From: Bigelowiella natans CCMP2755
Taxonomy: Eukaryota > Cercozoa > Chlorarachniophyceae
Assembly (NCBI GenBank): GCA_000320545.1
Contig: ADNK01000409.1
Coordinates: 1 to 26,036, forward strand
Length of the DNA: 26,036 nt
Direction of reading: 5' to 3'
Every line of letters begins with the position of its first letter. Position 1 is the first letter of the stretch. Below, one piece after another: positions 1 through 10,475 of this stretch. Position numbers and translations under genes: made by a program. A model generated the notes under the pieces. The model ran no database searches, was not told where the DNA came from, and saw only the letters and a program-made list of their open reading frames with translations.

Positions 1-135
1 GTAGTAGTCGTAGTAGCTATCAAGCCATCCCCCCGCCCCCCCTTTTTCTCTTCTCCTTATGATCAACAACAACATCATCATCATCATCATCATCAATATC
101 ATCCGCATATCCTCTTCCTCCTTTTGCTGCTATAG

Positions 136-237
136 AACACCGTCCGTGACTGGCATTCGAATGATATCAACAAACTAGCTGAGAAGCTACTTCTGACGAG
201 TCAGAAAGCAGGTAAAGGAGAGTAGAGAGAGAGAGAG

Positions 238-284
<47 letters not shown>

Positions 285-1708
285 TTGGGTGGAGGATAAC
301 GAAAATTAAAGTGAGTGCTTGATTGGACCGCTACCACTCTCCGTCTCTCTCCTACGTGTGTACGTGCAGCAGCAGCAGCTCACATGCAGCAGCTCATATG
401 CTCACTCTACATAAAAACGATACAACTCACCAGCAGTAGCAGATGCACCGTGGCATCTCATCCGTCGTCAACGAACGTTTGATGATGTCGTCTGATATAT
501 TTCACACATCATCATCATCTTCTTCTTCTTCTTGTTGTTCTCCTTCTTTTGCGGTGCAGACAAACGGATGTCGCTCGCCTCTCATCATTCCTCTGAGGAT
601 GATGCTACAACAAGCAGCGCACGTCGACCGTTACCCAGGCTGCTGTCAAGGACTGACGCCGGTAACAAAAGAGGAGGAGGAGGAGGAGGAGCTGAGGAGG
701 GGGGGGCAAGGACTCGCAAATCCTTCCCGCGAATCTCTATTCCTAACGATGGACAGGATGATGATGACGACGATGAGGATGATGATCATGAAGACTATGA
801 TGACGATGATGATGATGAGAATGAGGATCATCATCATCATCATCATAATCATCATGATGATGCCAGCAGTTGTCATCTCTGCAATAATCATAGCGGGAGA
901 AGAAGAAACGGAAGGAGAAAAAGGAAGCAGCAGCAGGAGGAGGCCATTGGTAGTATAGATAGCGGCGATCGGAAGGATGAAGAAGAGGGAGGAAGAAGAG
1001 GAGACCACGGTCAATTTGTAGATCTATTAGAAATAGTGTGTGTTATGCGTGTGTGTGTATGTGTGTATGTGTGTGATGGTGATAGATGGTGAGCTGTAAC
1101 ATGATGAGGAGGAGGAGGGGAGGAGGAGGAAGAAGAGAATGACATCTTACCACCATCGACTATTGTCATTAGCATTAACATATAACTGCAATAGAGATAA
1201 AATTAGTAGTTACGTAGTAGCAGAGAATGCAACCAAAAGAAGAAGAATTGTATCAGTTAAGAAAGACATCAGCTGCTGACACGAGATCTTTTCTCATCGA
1301 GAAGAGGGGGAATGGTGCTCATTTATGCAATCAAATGCTAGCACTTGCACCCCTTATATCGGTGCCCTCGTCTTCGTTGTCATCATTAGTAAACAGTTAT
1401 CATCATCATCATCGTCATCATCATCATCTTCTTCATGATTGAAGGAGGGTTGAATCCGTATCAATTGTAGTAATATGATGGCATCTCCTCTTCCTCCTCC
1501 TCCCCCCAAACCCCCTCCTCGCTTGACAGCGGCAGCACAGGATAGTAGCAAAACCAGGGTTCATCAAGGGGGGTCAGCAGTAAGTAGCACCACGGAGAAC
1601 AACGGTTTGGAATGGTGTTCAGACCCAAGATATAGCCGACTTTCAGAACCTAGGTAGTAGTAGTAGTTGTAGTAGTAGTTAGAGTTAGTAGGAAGAAGGC
1701 GGATAAGG

Positions 1709-1757
<49 letters not shown>

Positions 1758-2054
1758 TGTGACGGCCACGACGACAACGATGATAATCATGATCATGATC
1801 ATCATGAGGATTTCACTATGAATTCTGTCTGAAACAGATGATTATTAAATGTTGTTTGATAATGTCCTCCTCCTCCTTCTTCTTCTTCTGGTTCTTCTTC
1901 TTCTTCTAGGCTTAGCCATGCTACAGACGTGAAAATAGGGGAAACAGGTCATCAAGCAACAGGCTCATCGGACGATGTTTCTTCGGCCACCTCTACGATG
2001 AGGAGGAGGAGAATGGTGCGGCGACCTCCCCACCATCAAACACACAACGGATGA
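136..2054 (+). CDS. Low-complexity protein, 5'-partial, unrecognised
   Basis: I do not recognise this protein. Five exons link in phase: 136-211, 560-1017, 1224-1314, 1530-1653 and 1910-2054 (TGA 2052-2054). The gene probably begins left of the window. Exon 136-211 reads NTVRDWHSNDINKLAEKLL and is flanked by a pyrimidine-rich CTATAG acceptor and a G|GTAAAG donor. The next exon is rich in Ser/Arg/Gly, then has long Asp/Glu and His runs coded by GAT/GAC/CAT repeats, then basic KRKQQQEE-like sequence; it looks intrinsically disordered. Later pieces include EEELYQLRKTSAADTRSF and NGLEWCSDPRYSRLSEPR, then a short basic tail ending RRPPHHQTHNG. Several acceptors sit directly behind TTC or CTC repeats. 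The donor at 1017 is ambiguous (an alternative lies at 1009). It may continue into the next plus-strand model instead of ending at 2054. Function unknown. Confidence 0.5.
225..281. repeat. (GA)n microsatellite
   Basis: Nearly pure GA dinucleotide array in an intron of the first plus-strand gene, with one GC interruption. Confidence 0.95.
753..870. repeat. Imperfect GAT/GAC/CAT trinucleotide tract, probably coding
   Basis: Imperfect trinucleotide array that stays open in the predicted exon frame and would encode alternating Asp, Glu and His runs. Confidence 0.8.
1712..1754. repeat. (GA)n microsatellite
   Basis: Pure GA array in the intron between exons 1530-1653 and 1910-2054. Confidence 0.95.
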
Positions 2055-2221
2055 TGATGATGATGATGATGATGATGGTTTCAACAAGTGTACTAGTATA
2101 CTACTCTACCACAAGAACATTGTATTGGAAGATTGACAAGTACACGAGGGCGAAGAAGAGATTCTTCTTCTTCTTCTTCTTCTTCTTCTTCTTCTTCTGC
2201 TGCTGCTGCTGCTGCTGCTGC
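2051..2221. repeat. Three trinucleotide arrays: (ATG)n, (TTC)n, (TGC)n
   Basis: ATG repeats at about 2051-2077, then about 85 bp of unique sequence, then TTC repeats at about 2162-2198 running directly into CTG repeats to 2221. Frames through these read as Met, Phe and Cys homopolymers and are not convincing protein. The unique part (2078-2160) has an open plus frame but no clear splice context. Confidence 0.9.
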
Positions 2222-2436
2222 GGGCCTGTTTCCCAAGATAATGATACAATAACACCGACACTTGATTAAGAATCATTCATGGTTTTATTGCGTGTGCGCG
2301 TGTGTGCTGTATGTGTATGTGTGCTGAAAGCAGGTGGAAAACAGGAGAAGTGTTGTCTTCAAGTACAGCTGCCTACCCCTCCCCCCATACAAAACGCATA
2401 TACGTTTTTACGTAGACAAAATTGGTGTAGGGAACC

Positions 2437-2870
2437 ATGTATTTGTATTCTTTGCCACCACCAAATGTATGTATCACATTCTTCTTCTCACATGATGACA
2501 CCGTTTTCGCTGCTAAATCAAGGTACGGACGACATCTAATCGGAAAATCCAAACGGGAACTTAGGGTGAGAACACGAAGAAGAAGAGGAAGAGAGGAAAT
2601 CATCAATACACTTCACGGAATGAAGATAATATGTTTCATGCATTCGCGAACAAACAACACACTTTCAAAAGTCGTTTCAGCCAGACATTGAAACTCGGAA
2701 GTCTGTGGCACCGTAGTGATAGTCTTGAGTCAATAAAGTTGGTTGCGTATGATTGCCTCGTGCTTCATGTGCCTGACCAAACAATCTCTTCTATTCAGCT
2801 GGGACGCCTGCATCTTTACACTGAGAAAATAGGTTATACCAGCAATGTGATGCATCCCCCCCCCCCCCCC

Positions 2871-2928
<58 letters not shown>

Positions 2929-3159
2929 GTTTAACGGATTTTGAATAGCACAGCTAGTGCGCTCCAGCTGCCACACGGTAGTTGTAGTAGTAGAAGTAGT
3001 AAGTAGTAGTAGTAGTTCAACACATTAGTCGTGATGATTGGATGGAATTGGATTGGATGCATCAGGCGGGGGATCGAAGGCAAAACATGGCAAAATTCCA
3101 TACACCAACATCAAAGAAGCACACCTACTCCCAAAGAAAGGCAAATAATCTCAAACATG

Positions 3160-3221
<62 letters not shown>

Positions 3222-4006
3222 TAGATAGTAGTCGCAGTAGGAAGTGAAAGGCACAGAGTAGTAGCTTACTTACCCTCGAAATAATGAGAATGAAGCACAG
3301 ATAGTGATGATGATGATGGTGTTTCCTGCTGCTGCTATTACTAAAAATTGCTGCCTGTTCCCAAGAAGAAAGACCAACATCTCACCGCCCTGCCGTTGGT
3401 CGCAATCATAATAACTGACTGACTTCCTTCTGTGTGCCAAAAGGCGACTCACACTTTGAGATAGCGTTTGGAGGTCCAATGTTGCATGGTAGCCGTCACT
3501 ACGAAGCTCACTCACCAGAGGTTGGTACTGCTACTACTACTACTTCTACATCAATCACGAAGTAGCTTGTTTGCCGAACCAGAGCAAGCAGCTTGCAGCA
3601 TTGCTATTGATATTATGGCTATTGTTATTGTTGTTGTCGTTGCTGCTGCTGCTGCTATTGAAACTTGTTGTCGTATGCTCTTGTGCATAAATCGATCATC
3701 ATTATCACCATCACCATCCAGGAGGCACTAGCGCTCGTGGAAAAGATCAACGTTCTTGTGCGCCAGGCCAAAGCAACGGTGGAGATTTTAGGTGGGTTCC
3801 CGTGTGGTGGTTGCACGCGCACAAACACAAAGGCGAACACAGCGATTAGTGAGTGTATGTATTTTTACACATTTCTTTAGGAGAAAATGGTAATTTTAGC
3901 AGCCATTTTGAATGAATTTCTTGTCGTCATATCAGGCGAAGACGCTGTGAGCCCCCCGGCTGTATCGAAGGATGAGGGAAACGCTGCTATGTTTTCCTTC
4001 CAATGA
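2437..4006 (+). CDS. Unrecognised five-exon gene, tentative
   Basis: I do not recognise this protein. Exons that join in phase are 2437-2522, 2681-2832, 3444-3520, 3722-3791 and 3936-4006 (TGA 4004-4006), about 151 residues. Best supported are 3722-3791, which reads EALALVEKINVLVRQAKATV between a CCAG acceptor and a G|GTGGGT donor, and the last exon, reading EDAVSPPAVSKDEGNAAMF. Exon 3444-3520 reads DSHFEIAFGGPMLHGSRHYE and exon 2681-2832 contains SIKLVAYDCLVLHVPDQTI. The intron 2833-3443 carries two compound microsatellites. The ATG at 2437 is only the first in-frame choice; upstream exons, or fusion to the preceding gene, are possible. The penultimate intron holds a possible 9-nt in-frame microexon. 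The hydrophobic-patterned third exon pair suggests a folded domain, but I cannot name it. Confidence 0.45.
2855..2923. repeat. Compound (C)n(CA)n(TA)n microsatellite
   Basis: Poly-C at about 2855-2869, CA repeats to about 2881, then TA repeats to 2923, inside an intron of the tentative second gene. Confidence 0.95.
3162..3221. repeat. Compound (TA)n(TG)n microsatellite
   Basis: TA repeats running directly into TG repeats. On the opposite strand this is the same CA-then-TA order as the array at 2870-2923. Confidence 0.95.
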
Positions 4007-4187
4007 CTGCAACAACTTGAAAGATAAGGGCGCCTCCTACATATTGCTCGCTTGACGAATATAGAACCCCATTTTGTAAAGAAATACGAGCCGTTAAATG
4101 TATGTGTTACGTATTTGTCAGAAGAAAAAATCAAAGATGGGTAGGTAGGTAGATAGATAGATAGTTAGATTATCACCATATTTATTC

Positions 4188-4222
<35 letters not shown>

Positions 4223-4340
4223 AATACACGTACGTATATTTTTATTTTTATTATTTATTATTTACAAGGTAGATGTTGTGTAATGTGGAAAACATCACCA
4301 CCATCAAAGTATGTCAAGTCTAATGTCAAAGAAGGGGAAT

Positions 4341-4376
<36 letters not shown>

Positions 4377-5465
4377 CTGCACCCAAATTTCAGAAGAACT
4401 TCGTACGTGTTGCTTGCTGATGCATCATCATGCCATTATGTTGAATTCAGCGAGAATGATGATCGATTGAGAGGATGTAATGATTAGCACGTCATAATCA
4501 TCCAGACATAAGCATCTGCCAGCTCGATCAAATTACAATTTATGTAGTAGTAGTAGTAGTAGTAGTAGTAGTTGTGGTAGGTTTACAATAGCAGAAAATA
4601 CAAAAAAGAGGTGAAGCTCTATGTACAAATCTAGTAATCCCATGGATATATTTATATCTCTTGGAGACGACATGCACATTGGTACAACATTCTAGCATGT
4701 AAGTAGGCTAGATATCGGTGCATTGCAGCCAGTGTTCATTCAACACAACTACGCACAGCATACTGGTTTATCATTGCTTGACGACCAATACAAGTTAGGT
4801 GTGAAATGCAATCATAGCTAGATAGGGAATGCGCATCGCACGCGTACACCATGCCTTGGCTTGCTATGAAGCATATTCTAGCATTGCTAGATTGCCAATT
4901 CACAATGCACATCTTGTAGATGTGCATAGAATGCTTCGTTGTGATGTGAATTATCTATAACGTCATGTGCGCATGTTCGTGCTAACGCAGCAATTCTAGA
5001 ATTCAAAAATGCATTATTTGGCTGCTGCTATGTAGCTAGATATAGTGTCAGTGGTCGAAGATGTATAGAAATGGATGTCATCTATTCATGCTAGCATGCT
5101 GAGAACTAGCCAGACATAGGATTGCTGAGCATCTCAGATTTAAACCATGCAAGCCTGCTAGCATGCTATCATGACATGGCCACATAGACATGCACAACGG
5201 CGCAATCAATTGCTAGATTGGTGCCTTTGTCGACGTAGCGTGCAGAGGCTCGGCGCACATGAATGGCGATAGAGAATGTTTCCCATTCTTTCACAAAATA
5301 ATTACATTGCACGCACAACGTTAGAACTAGCTGCGTGCATTCTATCGTAAACAATTAAGCTTGTTTAACATTATCTCTGGTCTACAGACGCTTGAAGGTG
5401 CCATCAGAAAATGATAAGGTATACGGACGAATGCAATCTTCGTGTGTGAGCAAGACTTCGAAATT
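4007..5465. other. Spacer with microsatellites and palindromic CTAG/GCATGC words
   Basis: No convincing exon was seen. It holds TAGG/TAGA repeats (4140-4164), (TA)n (4192-4219), (GA)n (4342-4372) and (TAG)n (4543-4572). From about 4640 to 5360 the sequence is dense in GCTAG, TCTAG and GCATG words. It includes the 12-bp palindrome CATGCTAGCATG at 5087-5098 and TGCTAGCATGC at 5156-5166. It separates the 3' ends of two convergent genes. Open frames here (for example minus 4736-4927 and 5169-5354) lack splice context and family resemblance. Confidence 0.7.
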
Positions 5466-7236
5466 TTAACTGGATTTGTGTAAATCAACCTTGCCATTTT
5501 TCTTCTGCGACACCCGAAACCACGCAACTTCTAAAATTGCACACATTTGATTCCCTACTTCAACGGCGTACGTAAGGTATAACATAAAGGTGCAGACAAC
5601 GGCACCCCAACAGCCAAGGGATGTCATATAGAACGATTTGAGTAAACGTTGCTGGCCCATGCCTACCGAAATTATAATTAACATCCCAACCCCCCCGCAG
5701 TACTCAAAAGGGGATCGTGGGAGCTTCATTTGAGCTGTTCTTGTGACAAGAATGCGGTTCATCAACCCTCCAAATCCTAGCATGCTCACCATAACCCACG
5801 CGACCACTTGGCCCGTCCCAAATGGACGAATTACGAGATATGCTACGACCGAAACAATATACCAGTAAATGATTAATGCTGCTTGGTGAAAGAAGCCAGC
5901 GATTCCCGAGCCCTCTTTAATGGATTCCTTTTCGGGCGTCGTTAAATTCCCTCTCAGAGGGGATTTCGAGCAATAATGCTTGATGATGGTAAACCCGGTA
6001 GCGAGCGCATGGTGGGCTGGCAGCAGGAGTCCCAAAACGATAAACAATCCTCGGAACTGCCAAGAAGTAGACGTGATCGACCCAGCGGGGAACATGGGAA
6101 CTATGCGCTTGAAAGCCGAAGAGCTCTCGAGAATGCGTGCTAGGAAAGCGGGTAACGGTATTTGTCGCTCTAGAGATTTTGAGGAGTAAGCCTTGACAAG
6201 ACCGCACACCTACACATAATCTTGTTAGTTACATCGCAACTGTCAACGAAAGGGTGATGGGCAACTTTACTTGGATGAGCGCTTGCATTTCCTGGCAGTC
6301 TAGAGGACGAATTTCTTGCCGACCTGAACATTGGTTGTGATAGTAGTCGAAGTTAGAAGGTATATTTTATTCGCGTGGCAGCTGCTGAGCACAGAACATG
6401 AATGATAGCAACCGAAATGTAGCAGAGTCAGATTCGAGAAGAAGAACGCCAGCTGGGCATGAAGTACGAATAATGCACCGACGATGGAATTGAGTCCGAC
6501 CCCAAGGATTTCTGTGGATTAGGGATTCGAATGGCACACTGATATGAGATTGATTGTGAATGAAATAACTCTTCCCCCGCTTTGGGGTTTATTAGTACCT
6601 ACCACTGCAAAATACAGCATAGATTGTTGAAGTCATTGCATCGCAGCCATGGTCGATAACTTCACCCAATGCACTTCCACATTTTAGCCTACGAGCCTAA
6701 TAGCACAATTCGACAAAGTATGCTGATGAGGGTGTTCGCATTCGCTGTACGGTTTTGTTCTCAATCTCTTTGCAATGTACTACCTGTTTCCCATCCGTGC
6801 CGTCCATTGTCTGGTACACAAAGCCGCACGCCGATGCCATTACCAACCACCAAATCGGCGCTCTAAGGAAAGAAATAATCATGTGTTAGGAATGCAGAAT
6901 GGAGATCTAACTCCTCTGTACTCACTTTCCATCAAAATGTGGGCTGACAACGATGAGCGCAACGAAGGCTGAGCAGAGAAAGCCGAAGCCAATCAGAGTA
7001 ATGAGGTTAGGAGCCAGCCAGCGTGGATATAGAGGAGTCACCTATCAACAGACGCATTCAGAACTTGATGTAACATACACGATTAATTGGCGGACCAGAT
7101 CCCAGAAGCGGTTGAGGTAGAGGTATTCGAGCAGGCTGAGGGGGGGGCTTTGATACCGGTAGGATTTCAAAGCCACAGCGTCAACGACATTGCGTGCAGA
7201 TGACGACGCAGAGCGACCGCTTGAGATTCCGCTCAT
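5466..7236 (-). CDS. Ethanolamine/choline phosphotransferase (CDP-alcohol phosphatidyltransferase)
   Basis: This integral membrane enzyme transfers phosphoethanolamine or phosphocholine from the CDP-alcohol to diacylglycerol, the last step of the Kennedy pathway, normally at ER/Golgi membranes. Seven exons join in phase: 7081-7236, 6926-7041, 6784-6862, 6603-6696, 6413-6511, 6271-6323 and 5466-6209 (TAA), giving 446 residues, close to the usual 390-420. The catalytic motif DGx2ARx8Gx3Dx3D is complete: D114-G115, A118-R119, G128, D132 and D136, preceded by QTMDG. WLAPNLIT (60-67) is the conserved segment before it. The last exon is rich in membrane helices and ends with the family-like VAWFRVSQKK. 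The intron before 6323 has a TTCTAAC branch-point-like word. The ATG at 7236 gives a normal soluble N-terminus. Choline versus ethanolamine preference cannot be read from sequence. It is divergent from the FHA gene, 262 bp away. Confidence 0.93.
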
Positions 7237-7498
7237 TATAAACTGGTGGAGTCCCCCGTCTCCCCTCCGTACTTATCTGCTTCTGTCGGATCTGGCGGAG
7301 AGGGTTGTGTGCTTGTAGCGCAAAAAGCATGTCGTCCTCGTCGTTGTCGTTGTCGTCGTCGTTGTTGTCGTTGTTGTCGTCGTCGTCGTGGTCGTGCATG
7401 TCTCACCTTCAAAACGACATACACTTTTTGTCCCAGAATGGCGTTTTGCGTTTAATGTTGTATTTGTTATGACTACCGCCGATTTTAGACTATAATAT
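7237..7498. promoter_or_regulatory. Shared divergent 5' region of the phosphotransferase and FHA genes
   Basis: Only 262 bp separate the two start codons, so both promoters or 5' leaders must lie here or overlap. It contains an imperfect GTC/GTT trinucleotide array at about 7338-7395. No TATA box or other core element is convincing. The two genes may be co-regulated; this is inferred only from geometry. Confidence 0.5.
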
Positions 7499-8181
7499 AT
7501 GGGTGATATTACCAAAGGCGCTCTCACTTCCGGCGGAGGCAAAATGGGGAACGGCCGATCCACGATCTGTTGATGGAGGATGGAGATCATGGTTTTCGAG
7601 CCACAGCTTTCTGTTAATCCTGCACTCACCACTAATTTTATCTGGTGGATTGTACTCTTTATTCTTTTCCATCTTCTTCTTCTATTTAAGAGCCTGACTT
7701 GGAGTCAGGGCAGGATAGAGAAACCGAGCAAGACTACAAATTGAACGAGAGCACGGTAGAATAACTCCATAACCGTTTTACTAAATGAATAATAATCCAT
7801 GATAACAACTCTTACAGAGATCCCTCTCAACACTCTCTACAAGCTTGTCAGACTTATTGCTCTCTCCTCTTTCCCCGAAGGGTATGGTTGACACGTCAGA
7901 AAAAACACAGATCTTCCGTCAACAAACACGCGTGCTGTGTGAGTCTCGGAAGCTTTCATCTTCTTATGCTAAAGTTGCTTCCGGATATTCTAGATTTCGT
8001 AAAAATATGCTTAAAATTGATAGTACTAAACATGCGGACGTTGGGTAATAGGGCGTGTGCAATGGTCGATGCCAACGATTAATCTCACCTCATCTGCAAA
8101 CAACGCAACTTCTGGGGAAAGTAACACGCTAGACTCTTCCTCGGTATGCAAAAGATAGATTCCGCGAAATAATAGATATGC

Positions 8182-8219
<38 letters not shown>

Positions 8220-9456
8220 CACATATTTATAATATTATAGTATCAAACCTCATGTCGTGCATGCAGGCGAGAATAAATGGTTAACTTGAGCATCTCTGTG
8301 TGCACCTGCTAGGTTTCTACGTCCGAATCTGTTACCATATTAAATATCCAAGATAACAGGAGGGGAAATGAAGACGACCACAACGACTGCACCGGTAGCA
8401 ACCTTTCCCCGCTGTTTAATATGTCCTTACACATTGGATAAAAAACCTAATTTGGCCAATTATTATTTTTCTCTCCCCCCCCGTTTTTGTTCTATCACCC
8501 TCTTTACCCCCAGAAGGTGCCTTTACAGATCCAATAGATCTCATAGAACCAAGCAGTTCGCATGGTTGCAGTCAACATTCAAGTGAAATCGCCAAAAACA
8601 GTGTGGAGGGGGGCATGAATGACCCTTGTTCGGCAGCAGGTAGTTTGACATGCAATATTTGCTAATAGGAACATAGATAACGTGCAGTCATTTGATTCAT
8701 TAATTTAGTTCAAATCACTTTTTTTTTTTCTGTTTAACATAACTGACACGCTACTCCCAGATCTGAAGAATCAAACAAAAACCATCTGTTTGAACGTACC
8801 CAGTTTTGCCACTCACTTGACGCATATGATGCTATTTGCTCCCAATACCTTTCACTAGATTCAACCAAAAATGCGTCTACAACAGCAGTAGGAGCAACAG
8901 CCGATTTAATGCTAAAATGGGATCACGGCGAGGTACCCCTCTACAATCATATCTCGAAGATGACAATAGGGAAGAAAAGGTCAGCTTGAACAAGATGACG
9001 TCGCGTTCATCATAATTTAACCGTGCTTTCTTTAAACTTAAAACCTTGTACCTTCCTCGCAGCAAAAATGATATTATAGTGCGAGTGTCCAAGGTGTCTA
9101 GATACCATTGCTACATAGAGAACGGTGAGCTGTTCATCGTAATTCTATTCTCACAATTCAATCTGGATTGTTTTCACGAGCGAAATTCTTTGATTAGGTA
9201 TATGGTTAATTGACTGCAATTCAAAGCACGGAACTACACTGAATAACGTAAAAATAGAGAAAGCGAAGCTAAAAGATGGCGATCGGATCGGTAGGCAGCA
9301 CCTTTGAAAGATGATAGATAATCTCCAGATCTAGACTACATTACGGGCGAAGTTTTCACTACAAACGCTAGCATTCCTAAATTCATGTTTCTTTTAACAG
9401 GAGTAGGCAAGTTTGAATTCCTTGTTTGTAGACTCAAAAGCGAGGATGAAACGTAG
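7499..9456 (+). CDS. FHA-domain protein
   Basis: Ten exons join in phase: 7499-7568, 7709-7755, 7818-7998, 8052-8143, 8313-8394, 8514-8639, 8769-8979, 9063-9124, 9198-9290 and 9401-9456 (TAG), giving 339 residues. Residues 1-200 are Ser/Thr/Asn/Gly-rich and probably disordered. The C-terminal part, about 250-339, is a forkhead-associated domain, a phosphothreonine-peptide-binding fold: TIGKKSKNDII, VSKVSRYH (S282, H285), WLIDCNSKHGTTLNN and LKDGDRIGVGKFEFLV follow the canonical strand order, and the protein ends just after the fold. The usual Arg of the GR motif is Lys (G267-K268) and the usual Asn of SxNG is His301, so phosphopeptide binding may be altered. The first three junctions are less certain (donor T|GTTGAT at 7568; acceptor GAAG at 8768). 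A TACTAAA branch-point-like word precedes exon 8052. The phospho-partner is unknown. Confidence 0.82.
8182..8217. repeat. (TA)n microsatellite
   Basis: TA array inside the fourth intron of the FHA gene. Confidence 0.95.
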
Positions 9457-10097
9457 TCTAATAATTTAACAAGACATGTCCTCCAGCTCGCACACAATAA
9501 TTGTCACAATGACGCACCAACATATTTCACCGTGAAGCGACTTAAAGACTGATAACTGTGTTTTTCGTCATAAAGCAAGAGTACCCGGACAGAGCAACCA
9601 TTTCTCACACGCACGGTAGAAGAGAAGCGAAACTAATGCAAGATATACTGATCATCGGCTCAACATCGGCACATGAACTGGACTCTTGTTAAGAGATCGA
9701 AGATACACTTTAAAAGCTTGCTGGTGGCAACGACTCAGGCTAATCATCCCTAGGCCGAAGAGAGCTAGTTGCAATTCACTTCATGCTTCTCAACTATGGA
9801 CAAATCTTACTTGAACGAATCATGTCTCTCAGGTTGACGATTTTGTGTCGAACTACCATGCATGTCTACTGACATCTACTACAGGAAAATGATTAAAGGA
9901 ACACATCAAATGAATCATGCGGTGTCAGCAACTTGATGTGGCTTTGGTGGATGCTTGCACATGCCTAATTACATGTGCATGGCACAGAGCAACAGCTCCT
10001 AGAGAACGTCGATCTAGCTAAATCGCACATGCACGATGCAAATGCACATGCAAGCCTGCTAGCCTGCGAGCGCGAACATGCATGCGGTGGCCTGTGG

Positions 10098-10112
10098 AGT
10101 GTGTGTGTGTGT

Positions 10113-10153
<41 letters not shown>
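10098..10153. repeat. (GT)n microsatellite
   Basis: About 55 bp of GT repeats with one AC interruption, in a spacer. Confidence 0.95.
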
Positions 10154-10154
<1 letters not shown>

Positions 10155-10453
10155 CATGGTACAGAGCTAGAAAGCACATCTCACTCCAATGTTGCAAGCT
10201 GCTGTCAACAATCGGGCTGCACGCTGCACGCCGCCCAGCCCAGCAGCGCGCGTGCGTCGCTTGCAAACTTTCCAACTTTCCACCCAGAGTTTCAGAACTC
10301 TGTGTGTGCAACTTGCACGTGATTTCTGCAATGGTTGCATGCCCACCCGCACACGCACGCCCAAACGTGTCAGCTCCAGACAGAGTCGTCGAACACAACC
10401 AGCTTGGGCAGTCTAGCAGTGCTCACTTGTCGGGCAGACCAGCAGAGCTAGCC

Positions 10454-10475
10454 AGCTAGCTAGCTAGCTAGCTAG
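10454..10475. repeat. (GCTA)n tetranucleotide repeat
   Basis: Tandem GCTA units. CTAG is self-complementary, so the array can form a perfect hairpin or cruciform. Confidence 0.9.

Noticed and set aside
646-1014. Minus-strand frame with Ile/Met/Leu runs that looks like a membrane protein
   Set aside because: It is the reverse reading of the GAT/GAG repeats; the plus strand has matching splice sites and phases.
2051-2269. Frame beginning with nine Met and containing Phe and Cys runs
   Set aside because: It is the translation of ATG, TTC and TGC arrays. The short middle part (STSVLVYYSTTRTLYWKI) is plausible but has no splice support.
7490-7672. Minus-strand frame with a good GTGAGT-like donor and protein-like text
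   Set aside because: It overlaps the first exon of the FHA gene, whose plus-strand exons chain in phase to a recognised domain.
8877-8995. Alternative plus frame ending LEDDNREEKVSLNKMTSRSS
   Set aside because: It looks like a C-terminus, but the other frame continues by an AG|GTCAGC donor into the FHA exons in perfect phase.
9965-10459. Several overlapping open frames on both strands, up to 126 codons
   Set aside because: They depend on the GT/CA array, which is open in all frames and gives Val-Cys or Thr-His repeats; the flanks show no family or splice logic.
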